From assembly GCA_030666765.1 (NCBI GenBank), contig DAOUXE010000122.1, forward strand, positions 1 through 5,240: a DNA stretch of 5,240 nucleotides, written 5' to 3'. Below the pieces are notes generated by a model. It was given only the letters and a program-made list of their open reading frames with translations. It made no database searches and was not told where the DNA came from. The stretch is from Methanosarcinales archaeon (GTDB taxonomy: Archaea > Halobacteriota > Methanosarcinia > Methanosarcinales > Methanogasteraceae). Shown here one piece after another: positions 1 to 5,240 of the stretch; positions within the stretch are counted from its first letter, which is position 1, and every line of letters starts with the position of its first letter. The position numbers were made by a program, and so were the translations under genes.

Positions 1-102
1 ACACAAGATTAACACAGAAATCTTGTGAAAATCCGTGTGATCTTGTGGTTTCTACCACGAGTTACTCGAGCATGTACTTTTGCTTTTATTGTTCGGTGAG
101 CA
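1..102. repeat. Intergenic structured repeat, copy 1 (cut by left window edge)
   Basis: This stretch aligns with 4296-4379 almost base for base, apart from a few substitutions, a 20-base insertion in this copy (about 28-47) and a 2-base length difference near the 3' end. It contains a perfect 9-bp inverted repeat (CACAAGATT 2-10 with AATCTTGTG 19-27), an 8-bp stem with a four-base loop (42-49 with 54-61, one G:T pair), a short CGAGT-T-ACTCG palindrome (58-68), and a terminal mini-hairpin TGTTC-GGT-GAGCA (90-102). All of these recur in copy 2. Copy 2 has extra homologous-looking sequence to its left (4284-4295), so this copy probably starts before base 1. It encodes no recognisable protein. 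Whether it is a mobile unit, a structured RNA or a protein-binding repeat cannot be told from two copies. Confidence 0.85.
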
Positions 103-166
103 CTTGGTAGTTGATACCCACCCCACGCGACCGTTAAGATGCAACCACGATGATACCTATACACAA

Positions 167-1807
167 ATGTTCGAACCAGCCTGCCGCGAGATCCTTCTGC
201 AGATTCTGAATCACGAGATAACGAGTGATCGCGGGCTTGATGCCGCCAAGAAGCGGGTCAGCTCAGAGTACAAACTCCCGAGTCTGCCAAAGAATTCGGA
301 GATCCTTCTGCTCTGCTCTGCGGATGAGCGTGCCCGCGTGATCCATCTGCTACAGCGAAAGTCGGTCCGCACGATATCAGGCGTTGCCGTGGTTGCGGTG
401 ATGACCTCACCGTACCCGTGCCCACATGGTGCATGTATCCCGTGCCCTGGCGGTCCTGCATCCGCATTCCGGACACCGCAAAGTTATATGGGGCGGGAGC
501 CTGCCACGATGCGCGCGATCCAGTGCGACTATGATCCGTACGAGCAGGTAACAGTCCGGCTGCGGCAGTTGCAGAGCATCGGGCATCCGGTCGATAAAGT
601 TGAACTGATCGTGATGGGTGGGACATTCACATCCCGTCCGCCGGATTATCAGCAGTGGTTTGTCGGACAGGCGATTTCGGCTATGAATGATTTTGGCGGT
701 ACGGGTGTGGCAGATAAGGATATCAATAGCGATACCGATCCCCATACCGATCCCCATACCGATCTTGATATTGAACCAATAATTGCCACAAACGAGACTG
801 CCACGGTCAGGAACATCGGGATTACATTTGAAACCCGCCCTGACTATCTATCAACGGTGGAGATCAACCACCTGCTCGAGATGGGCGCAACGAAGGTGGA
901 AGTCGGGGTTCAGAGCGTCTATGACCGCGTACTTCGGACAATCAATCGCGGGCACACCGTGCAGGACGCAGTCGCGGCCAACAAGCGTCTGCGAGACAGC
1001 GGGCTTAAGGTCGGATTCCATATAATGATCGGGCTTCCCGGATCTGATGCCAGCGATGACCTGAGTATGTTTAAGACACTCTTTAATGACCCCGCGTTCT
1101 GCCCTGACCATCTGAAGATATATCCCACGCTCGTCACCGAGGGAACCGTGCTCCACCAGTGGTGGAAGGATGGCAGCTACCAGTCGCTTGACAACGACTC
1201 CGCGATCGGGCTGCTTGCAGATATCAAGGGCATGCTTCCGAAGTGGGTGCGGTTGCAGCGGATTCAGCGGGACATTCCCGCGCAGCAGATTGCGGCAGGC
1301 GTCACAAAGAGCAACATCCGCCAGCTTGCAGAAGAGCGGCTTTTGTCGATGGGCGGGTCATGCAGGTGTATCAGGTGCCGCGAGGTAGGACATGCGTCGC
1401 TACGTGGAAGGACACCTGAGAAGATTGAATTATTGGTCGAGACGTACAGTGCATGTGGCGGGACCGAGCACTTCATATCGTTTGAAGATCGGAGAAACAA
1501 TATCTTAATCGGTTTTTTGCGGCTGCGGTTCCCGGATTCTCCGCACCGGGCAGAACTGGTAAACGCTGCTCTCGTGCGTGAACTGGTGGTGTATGGGCGG
1601 ATGGTGCCATTGGGTGTGGAGTCCAGCCCTCGCGAGGGTCAGTGGCAGCACCGGGGCTATGGGCGTGAACTGCTCGCTGCTGCAGAGGATACTGCATCCG
1701 GGCACGGATTTTCAAAGATTGCTGTTACAAGTGGTATCGGTGTGCGCGAGTATTACAGGACGCGCGGGTATGCACGCGAGGGCGCATACATGATGAAGTA
1801 CCTTTAA
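167..1807 (+). CDS. elp3: Elp3-type tRNA uridine-34 carboxymethyl synthase (radical SAM + acetyltransferase)
   Basis: Elp3 starts the modification of wobble uridine 34 in tRNA: it builds the 5-carboxymethyl group from acetyl-CoA by S-adenosylmethionine radical chemistry. Archaeal Elp3 acts without the rest of the eukaryotic Elongator complex. The 546-residue product has the usual family length and domain order. The 4Fe-4S motif C-x4-C-x2-C is at residues 85, 90 and 93, in the context PCPHGACIPCPGG. MGGTF (150-154) and ETRPD (222-226) are radical-SAM core motifs. A Cys cluster follows at 399, 401 and 404. A C-terminal GNAT domain shows the acetyl-CoA loop QHRGYG (494-499) and REYYRTRGY (527-535). 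I chose ATG at 167 because MFEPACREIL is the typical archaeal N-terminus. The open frame extends upstream to a TTG at 80, but that extension lies partly in a repeat. No clear Shine-Dalgarno precedes 167. A 12-base tandem repeat encodes a short DPHT-type insert at about 189-199. The stop overlaps that of the convergent Sec61-beta gene. Confidence 0.96.
   Translation: MFEPACREILLQILNHEITSDRGLDAAKKRVSSEYKLPSLPKNSEILLLCSADERARVIHLLQRKSVRTISGVAVVAVMTSPYPCPHGACIPCPGGPASAFRTPQSYMGREPATMRAIQCDYDPYEQVTVRLRQLQSIGHPVDKVELIVMGGTFTSRPPDYQQWFVGQAISAMNDFGGTGVADKDINSDTDPHTDPHTDLDIEPIIATNETATVRNIGITFETRPDYLSTVEINHLLEMGATKVEVGVQSVYDRVLRTINRGHTVQDAVAANKRLRDSGLKVGFHIMIGLPGSDASDDLSMFKTLFNDPAFCPDHLKIYPTLVTEGTVLHQWWKDGSYQSLDNDSAIGLLADIKGMLPKWVRLQRIQRDIPAQQIAAGVTKSNIRQLAEERLLSMGGSCRCIRCREVGHASLRGRTPEKIELLVETYSACGGTEHFISFEDRRNNILIGFLRLRFPDSPHRAELVNAALVRELVVYGRMVPLGVESSPREGQWQHRGYGRELLAAAEDTASGHGFSKIAVTSGIGVREYYRTRGYAREGAYMMKYL
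732..764 (+). repeat. 12-base tandem repeat inside elp3
   Basis: The unit ATACCGATCCCC occurs twice in direct succession (732-743, 744-755), followed by nine more matching bases (756-764). Being a multiple of three it keeps the frame and encodes a repeated T-D-P-H unit. It lies between the GGTF strand and the ETRPD motif of Elp3, in a region that family alignments show as a variable loop. Unit number could vary by replication slippage without breaking the gene. Confidence 0.9.
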
Positions 1808-1980
1808 CCGGGCCAGGTTCCATACTGAAACCCAAGAGCGATCGCGAGTATGCCCGCGACAGCAGCGAGTATAACTACAGTCTTCGGATCGATGCGTACC
1901 GCGGTCTCATCCGCATCATAATATCTCATCAGACCCGCAGAAGACATGAGTCCGCTGCCGCTTTCTTTCTTTTTAGCCAT
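1804..1980 (-). CDS. secG: Preprotein translocase subunit Sec61-beta (archaeal SecG)
   Basis: This is the small beta subunit of the archaeal SecYE-beta protein-conducting channel in the cytoplasmic membrane. It is a single-span tail-anchored protein that supports SecY function. The 58-residue product matches the family in length (about 50-60 residues). It has a basic start MAKKK, a Gly/Ser stretch, the conserved segment SSAGLMRYYDADETAVRIDPK (residues 13-33, written here in two parts: SSAGLMRYY, then DADETAVRIDPK), and one hydrophobic span at about 34-50 (TVVILAAVAGILAIALG). I chose ATG at 1980. An in-frame GTG at 2007 would add nine residues not typical of the family. No strong Shine-Dalgarno is present, and a TATA-like box about 29 bases upstream suggests a nearly leaderless mRNA. 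The TAA stop (1806-1804) overlaps the elp3 stop on the other strand. The gene is divergent from the response regulator operon. Confidence 0.93.
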   Translation of the reverse strand: MAKKKESGSGLMSSAGLMRYYDADETAVRIDPKTVVILAAVAGILAIALGFQYGTWPG

Positions 1981-2004
1981 TGATCGTATTCTCTCTGGTG
2001 ATGT

Positions 2005-2012
2005 CACATAAA
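2005..2012 (-). promoter_or_regulatory. Possible TATA box for the Sec61-beta gene
   Basis: Read on the minus strand this is TTTATGTG, an imperfect match to the archaeal TATA consensus, centred about 29 bases before the ATG at 1980. Archaeal transcription starts about 25-27 bases after the box centre, so the transcript would begin only a few bases before the start codon. This would fit the absence of a good Shine-Dalgarno. It is inferred from position and A/T content only. Confidence 0.35.
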
Positions 2013-2039
2013 CGTTTCTATCTCATGATGATGGATTAC

Positions 2040-2047
2040 TTTATTAT
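2040..2047 (+). promoter_or_regulatory. Possible TATA box for the response regulator operon
   Basis: TTTATTAT is the most TATA-like stretch in the 94-base divergent intergenic region, centred about 31 bases before the ATG at 2075. By the usual archaeal spacing the transcript would begin near 2069-2071, leaving a leader of only about five bases. No Shine-Dalgarno-like sequence precedes 2075, which fits leaderless or near-leaderless initiation. Position-based inference. Confidence 0.4.
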
Positions 2048-2074
2048 GCATCTGTTACAAGATGTATCCAGTAC

Positions 2075-2458
2075 ATGAGTGTAAGGATTATGGCTGTGGA
2101 CGATGAACCGGATACGGTGGACCTGGTCACATTGGTGCTTGAAACCGAGGGTTATGAGGTACTACCAGTCTACAGCGGTAAAGATGCGCTGGACATGCTC
2201 AAAAATACAAAACCCGATCTGATCCTGCTGGATATTATGATGGAAGATATCGATGGCTGGGGGGTGTACGAATCGATCCGTAAAAACAATGAAACGAAGG
2301 ATATCCCAGTGGTGATGCTCACAGCAAAGGCGCAGTCCATCGATAAGATGATCGGTCTGCATGTTATCGGCGTTGATGCATATATCACCAAGCCATTTGG
2401 TCACAGAGAATTGATCGATGGCATAAAGAAGCACCTGCCAGCAACCGGGCGGGGGTGA
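2075..2458 (+). CDS. Stand-alone response regulator (receiver domain only)
   Basis: This is a single-domain CheY-like receiver, a cytoplasmic protein that takes a phosphoryl group from a histidine kinase. All catalytic residues are in place: the acidic pair D9-D10 in VDDEP, the phospho-acceptor D53 in LLDIMM, T83 in MLTAK and K106 in TKPF. The 127-residue product is one receiver domain with a short tail (ATGRG) and no DNA-binding or enzymatic output domain, so the signal must pass by protein contact. Genes of this type are common in methanogens and related archaea. The TGA stop is one base from the ATG of the following PPC-domain gene, and the PPC gene is in turn coupled to a third gene, so its output partners are plausibly encoded in this operon. 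No kinase gene is visible in the window. ATG at 2075 is supported by a TATA-like box upstream and the normal start of the first beta strand. Confidence 0.95.
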   Translation: MSVRIMAVDDEPDTVDLVTLVLETEGYEVLPVYSGKDALDMLKNTKPDLILLDIMMEDIDGWGVYESIRKNNETKDIPVVMLTAKAQSIDKMIGLHVIGVDAYITKPFGHRELIDGIKKHLPATGRG

Positions 2459-2459
2459 G

Positions 2460-2894
2460 ATGGACTACACAGCAGGCGCGATTGGTAGGGTATTTCTCGC
2501 ACGCATTGATCATGATGAGGATCCGCTCGACGAACTCGTAAAACTCGCAAGGACCGAAGAGATCAAGCAAGCATTCTTCATGCTAATAGGGGCAGTTAAG
2601 AATATACAGGTCGTGACCGGGCCGAAGGAGGACACGGTCCCTCCGGATCCGATGTGGCACTCGATCGCGGGCGCTTGCGAGATACTCAGCATCGGAAACA
2701 TTCTCTGGAAGGATGGGGACCCAAGCATCCATCTCCATGCCGCGCTTGGCAAGGGGGGTGACGTGACTGTGGGTTGTTTGCGTGATAACGTCGATACGTA
2801 CCTCACAACCGAAGCTGTCATATTCGAGATAGCAGGCATCGCGGGAGAGCGGGTGTACGACGACATGTATGGAATTGCACGGATGATGTTATAA
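2460..2894 (+). CDS. PPC/DUF296-domain protein
   Basis: The 144-residue product is close to a single PPC (plant and prokaryote conserved, DUF296) domain. Visible family features are GRVFLARIDHDEDPLDEL near the N-terminus (residues 9-26), the central strand AFFMLIGAVKNIQVV (38-52), CEILSIGN (73-80), the glycine/His motif DPSIHLHAALGK (87-98) and TTEAVIFEIAG (116-126). Prokaryotic PPC proteins form trimers and their role is largely unknown. In plants the domain is fused to an AT-hook that binds DNA, but no AT-hook is present here. The HLH histidines (91, 93) match a metal site seen in some archaeal members. The third ligand, usually His in a GGH motif, appears here as Cys106 in VGCL. There is no signal peptide or membrane span. 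The start ATG is one base after the preceding stop, with GGGGGTGAG directly against it, and its own stop overlaps the next start, so it is probably translated by coupling. Confidence 0.85.
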   Translation: MDYTAGAIGRVFLARIDHDEDPLDELVKLARTEEIKQAFFMLIGAVKNIQVVTGPKEDTVPPDPMWHSIAGACEILSIGNILWKDGDPSIHLHAALGKGGDVTVGCLRDNVDTYLTTEAVIFEIAGIAGERVYDDMYGIARMML

Positions 2895-4057
2895 TGAAAT
2901 ATCTATACCAAGACTCTATAGAACTCCCCTCGAAGCGTGATTTCATTCACGATCTGGAGGCTCTGCTGGACGTGACCGCGGCGGTCGTTCCGATTGAAGA
3001 CGAGATCATCTCGGATAATAACGAGGTGGAAGAGATCCACCGTGCGAAGGATATGAAAATCGATGGGCTGAGAACATTCGAAAGCACTGTAACGATGCAG
3101 ATGAATGAGCTCGCCAGAGGTGGTAGCACCGATGAGATACAGGTCTGCAAGAATGCAATCACAGAGGTATGCGCATCCTGTGTAGGTCAGCAGAAGGCGA
3201 AGGTCGATTTTGAGTCTGATGTGTCACTAACTGATCTGGCTGAGAAGATCAACCTCAACTCGGAGCGTATCTGCAAGATACTCAGTCCGTTTCTCGAATT
3301 CGGCGTATATGGCACAAGATATGTATATTCGCTTGGTATGGAGGGGAAGAATGGACTCCACGGGGAGCTCAAAGCGGATCTTGGCGAGCTATCATTCGCT
3401 TATGAACTGCGGTTTAAGAATGCAGTCATTGTGAAGCATCTGGTAGGTTCGTTCGCAATTCCGGTTCCGAGAAAGGCAGGTATATTTCACAGTGAAGACG
3501 CTGTGAAGATGCTGGATATGTCACATCACCGTTTGGCTGGCGTCACATACTCAAATAATCAGGTAACCGCAGAATTTAAGGACAGGAGGGGTGCGAGAAT
3601 GGTCCGCATCTGGATGAAACCTACCACCAACGATTATTCGATAGTGTATGGCGGTGCGGAGCCGGTTAATCTGACAAGAGATGAATTGATATCACAAGAG
3701 ATCGATAGCGATGGGATTCTTGGCCTCATGCAGGCGGTGATCGGTTATGTGGGGGATGCGGAAAAACGTGAAGTTGCGACGCTTGTGAGACTGACGTTTA
3801 ATGGTATGAACGTGGTTAGAGAACCGCTCGTCACTGATGCGCTGAAGGTCATGCTCGCGGAATATGGCAGATTCGCAAACGAATGTATCGCGCACGGGGC
3901 GGCAAAGGACGAATTTGTGATAAAGATCGAATCGGACGACGGCACAAGGACTGAGAAATATATGTCGACCTCAACCGTCAAGGATCGTCTGCTCGGGATC
4001 GGGAAAGGGGGCGCGGAGCTGGCGGATGCATTCGGACTGAGGCAAGCGCCGTCATGA
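2894..4057 (+). CDS. Uncharacterised 387-residue protein, third gene of the response regulator operon
   Basis: I do not recognise a named family. The start ATG shares its A with the stop of the PPC gene (TAATG at 2892-2896), so it is almost certainly co-translated with it. The protein looks soluble, with no signal peptide or membrane span. Residues about 15-135 are charged and probably mostly helical, possibly partly coiled. This part contains Cys85, Cys93, Cys96 and Cys127 (the first three spaced C-x7-C-x2-C). From about 140 on the sequence alternates in a way that suggests beta strands, for example in GELSFAYELRF (164-174) and VTAEFKDRRGARMVRIWM (224-241). A final mixed region includes LVRLTFNGMNVVREPLV (297-313) and a Gly-rich GIGKGGAEL (368-376). 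Its place after a receiver with no output domain and a PPC protein suggests a partner or effector of that pathway, but this is inference from context. Composition resembles its neighbours, giving no sign of recent transfer. Confidence 0.88.
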   Translation: MKYLYQDSIELPSKRDFIHDLEALLDVTAAVVPIEDEIISDNNEVEEIHRAKDMKIDGLRTFESTVTMQMNELARGGSTDEIQVCKNAITEVCASCVGQQKAKVDFESDVSLTDLAEKINLNSERICKILSPFLEFGVYGTRYVYSLGMEGKNGLHGELKADLGELSFAYELRFKNAVIVKHLVGSFAIPVPRKAGIFHSEDAVKMLDMSHHRLAGVTYSNNQVTAEFKDRRGARMVRIWMKPTTNDYSIVYGGAEPVNLTRDELISQEIDSDGILGLMQAVIGYVGDAEKREVATLVRLTFNGMNVVREPLVTDALKVMLAEYGRFANECIAHGAAKDEFVIKIESDDGTRTEKYMSTSTVKDRLLGIGKGGAELADAFGLRQAPS

Positions 4058-4063
4058 CAATGT

Positions 4064-4101
4064 GCAGGGGACTGCTGTGTCATGAAGGCTTACAGTCCTG
4101 C
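4064..4101 (+). other. Stem-loop 7 bases after the unknown gene
   Basis: GCAGGGGACTG (4064-4074) pairs with CAGTCCTGC (4093-4101), giving nine base pairs with two unpaired Gs and an 18-base loop. There is no T-run after it, so it does not look like a standard archaeal terminator. It could protect the 3' end of the operon mRNA. Confidence 0.4.
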
Positions 4102-4114
4102 CACAAGCCGTATA

Positions 4115-4148
4115 GTGCACTCTCAAGTAGAATACTTATGAGTGGCAC
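4115..4148 (+). other. Stem-loop 2 after the unknown gene
   Basis: GTGCACTC (4115-4122) pairs with GAGTG and CAC (4140-4148) around a one-base G bulge. After a two-by-two mismatch, AAGTA (4125-4129) pairs with TACTT (4133-4137), closing a GAA loop. That is thirteen pairs in 34 bases, the strongest local hairpin of the region. No T-run follows. It may be part of a structured 3' untranslated region together with the stem-loop at 4064-4101. Confidence 0.45.
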
Positions 4149-4283
4149 AATTCGAAAACTCCAGTAAAAACACCTTGATTTCGTGGCAACCAAATTCGCG
4201 CCATTCGCGATCTCCTGGATCTGGAGTACCATCAGACAACTTTGCTAGTACTTATCCAAAATTGTGTGAATATTAGCGTATGA

Positions 4284-4379
4284 AACCACGAGATTACACA
4301 AGATTAACACACAAATCTTGTGGTTCCCACCACGAGTCACTCGAGCATGTACTTTTGCTACTTTGTTGTTCGGTGAGCA
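4284..4379. repeat. Intergenic structured repeat, copy 2
   Basis: This is the second copy of the element at the left edge, in the same orientation. From 4296 it follows copy 1, without copy 1's 20-base insertion. Its left end adds AACCACGAGATT (4284-4295), which is an inverted match (one G:T pair) of AATCTTGTGGTT (4314-4325). The same AATCTTGTGG strand can also pair with CACAAGATT (4297-4305) or, in part, with ACCACGAG (4329-4336), so the element can form mutually exclusive stems. The CGAGT-C-ACTCG palindrome and the terminal TGTTC-GGT-GAGCA hairpin (4367-4379) are kept. The substitutions between copies in the 8-bp stem fall in the loop (TTCT versus TCCC), which hints at selection on structure or simply on the flanks. 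Confidence 0.85.
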
Positions 4380-4395
4380 TTAAGTGTAAATTAGG

Positions 4396-4444
4396 TGCCC
4401 CTATTCCCGGCGTTTTGGGGCAGGGATGCCGTCGTCAGGCATCC
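4396..4444 (-). terminator. Paired inverted repeats downstream of uvrA, possible 3'-end signal
   Basis: Two stem-loops lie side by side. GGATGCC (4424-4430) and GGCATCC (4438-4444) form a perfect 7-bp stem with a 7-base loop. TGCCCC (4396-4401) and GGGGCA (4417-4422) form a 6-bp stem with a 15-base loop. The first is about 25 bases past the uvrA stop. The pair could mark the 3' end of the uvrA mRNA, but a clear T-run on the minus strand is missing (only AATTT further on), so a role as terminator is tentative. Confidence 0.35.
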
Positions 4445-4468
4445 TTCTTCCCCCTGTCCGTCTCCCCC

Positions 4469-5240
4469 TCACAGAACTGCCCCGAGAAACTCTCCTGTAC
4501 AAGATCCCTCTGCCCTCGCGATCTCTTCAGGCGTTCCCACGGCAACAACATACCCCCCGCCATCGCCACCTTCTGGCCCCAGATCTATGATGTGGTCCGC
4601 AGACTTGATGACATCGAGGTTGTGCTCGATCACAACAACCGTGTTTCCCATCGCGACGAGGTCGTTTAGCACATTGATGAGCTTGTCCACGTCATGAAAA
4701 TGAAGACCCGTCGTCGGCTCGTCAAGTAGATATATCGTCCGCCCAGTCGCCCTCTTCGAGAGTTCCCGCGTCAATTTGATCCGCTGGGCTTCTCCGCCGG
4801 ATAGCGTCGTCGAACTCTGCCCAAGCTTGATGTAGTCGAGACCGACCCTTGAGAGTGTGACAAGCTTGTTCCTGATGGACTGGATGTTCTTAAAGAGTAT
4901 AGCTGCCTCTTCGACACTCATACCAAGGACGTCGGCGATCGATTTCCCCTTGTATCTCACTTCAAGCGTCTCCCTGTTGTAACGCCTGCCGTTACACTCC
5001 TCGCACTCGATATAGATATCAGGCAAAAAGTTCATCTCGATCTTGATCAGCCCGTCGCCCTGACACGCTTCGCATCTGCCACCCCTGACGTTAAACGAGA
5101 ACCTCCCTGGTTTGTATCCGCGTAGTTTCGCTTCTTTTGTCCCTGCAAAGACTTTCCTGATCTCGTCAAAGACCTTGGTGTAGGTGGCAGGGTTGGAGCG
5201 GGGCGTCCGTCCGATCGGGCTCTGGTCGATCACGATTACC
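4469..5240 (-). CDS. uvrA: UvrABC system protein A, C-terminal part (5' end beyond window)
   Basis: UvrA is the damage-sensing ATPase of nucleotide excision repair. It dimerises, binds DNA with UvrB and loads UvrB at lesions. The window holds the last 256 or so codons of a protein usually about 940 residues long; the frame is open to the right edge. Counting from the GTG codon at 5233 (internal, not a start), the sequence shows [16 protein letters not shown], the second zinc finger C54-x2-C57-x19-C77-x2-C80 in the order GGRCEAC...ECEEC, the ABC signature LSGGEAQR (144-151), Walker [12 protein letters not shown] (168-178) and the H-loop VIEHN (201-205). It ends with the typical GSCTGEFL tail and a TGA stop. 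All catalytic motifs in view are intact. Bacterial-type UvrA is widespread in methanogenic and halophilic archaea. It converges on the response regulator operon across a structured spacer. Confidence 0.97.
   Translation of the reverse strand, partial: VIVIDQSPIGRTPRSNPATYTKVFDEIRKVFAGTKEAKLRGYKPGRFSFNVRGGRCEACQGDGLIKIEMNFLPDIYIECEECNGRRYNRETLEVRYKGKSIADVLGMSVEEAAILFKNIQSIRNKLVTLSRVGLDYIKLGQSSTTLSGGEAQRIKLTRELSKRATGRTIYLLDEPTTGLHFHDVDKLINVLNDLVAMGNTVVVIEHNLDVIKSADHIIDLGPEGGDGGGYVVAVGTPEEIARAEGSCTGEFLGAVL

Larger units (their letters stand above)
4058..4468. other. 411-base intergenic region between convergent genes
   Basis: I find no convincing gene here. The longest start-to-stop frame near the left end (4082-4141, 19 residues) overlaps two stem-loops and has no ribosome site. 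The region contains, in order, two stem-loops after the unknown gene (4064-4101, 4115-4148), a small TCGCG-CCATT-CGCGA hairpin (4196-4210), a copy of the structured repeat (4284-4379), two adjacent inverted repeats (4396-4444) and a pyrimidine-rich tract (4445-4470) ending at the uvrA stop. The larger, right-hand part is more structured than expected for a simple spacer between convergent genes. Confidence 0.7.

Noticed and set aside
1..60. CRISPR array
   Set aside because: The repeated CACAAGATT motifs are short, in both orientations and without regular spacers.
80..166. N-terminal extension of Elp3 from TTG at 80
   Set aside because: It begins inside a noncoding repeat, its residues do not resemble Elp3, and ATG at 167 gives the normal family start.
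258..1715. Several antisense and out-of-frame ORFs within elp3
   Set aside because: They are shadows of a conserved GC-biased coding sequence; none has a promoter or recognisable domain.
1981..2007. Nine-residue extension of Sec61-beta from GTG at 2007
   Set aside because: The MAKKK start at 1980 matches the family and the TATA-like box would overlap the longer start.
4082..4141. Small ORF of 19 codons after the unknown gene
   Set aside because: It is fully contained in two stem-loops, lacks a ribosome site and has no recognisable features.
4284..4379. tRNA or insertion sequence ends
   Set aside because: No cloverleaf with anticodon arm can be drawn and there is no transposase gene in the window, so it is listed only as a repeat.
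4280..4697. Two + strand open frames of 129 and 100 codons across the repeat and the end of uvrA
   Set aside because: They are antisense to conserved uvrA codons and run through the repeat; the products have biased, non-protein-like composition and no known motif.

Overview
The window looks like a piece of a euryarchaeal chromosome of the methanogen or ANME-like type. The strongest marker is a gene for Sec61-beta, a translocon subunit found in archaea and eukaryotes, where bacteria use SecG. It lies next to an archaeal-style Elp3. A stand-alone response regulator, weak or absent Shine-Dalgarno sites and TATA-like boxes about 30 bases before start codons fit this. The uvrA at the right edge is of the bacterial type, which many methanogens and halophiles carry. 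I cannot place the organism below this level from sequence alone.

Layout, left to right. Bases 1-102 are an intergenic repeat rich in inverted repeats, cut by the window edge. elp3 (167-1807, +) follows and encodes a radical-SAM/acetyltransferase tRNA wobble-uridine modification enzyme. It converges on the small Sec61-beta gene (1804-1980, -), and the two stop codons share the palindrome TTAA. A short divergent intergenic region (1981-2074) has TATA-like boxes in both directions. It leads into a tight three-gene + strand operon: a single-domain response regulator (2075-2458), a PPC/DUF296-domain protein (2460-2894) and a 387-residue protein of unknown function (2894-4057). The spacings are 1 base and a 1-base overlap, which implies translational coupling.

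The 411 bases from 4058 to 4468 hold no convincing gene. They carry two successive stem-loops just after the operon, a second copy of the left-edge repeat (about 4284-4379), and two more inverted repeats plus a pyrimidine tract next to the uvrA stop. The 3' part of uvrA (4469-5240, -) fills the rest and continues past the right edge.

elp3 (tRNA decoding), Sec61-beta (protein export) and uvrA (nucleotide excision repair) are housekeeping genes with no evident functional link here. The part that deserves attention is the response regulator-PPC-unknown operon. It looks like a small signalling module with a phosphoryl receiver, a trimer-forming domain with a possible metal site, and a large uncharacterised partner, but no sensor kinase in view. 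The second point of interest is the pair of structured repeats bracketing the region.
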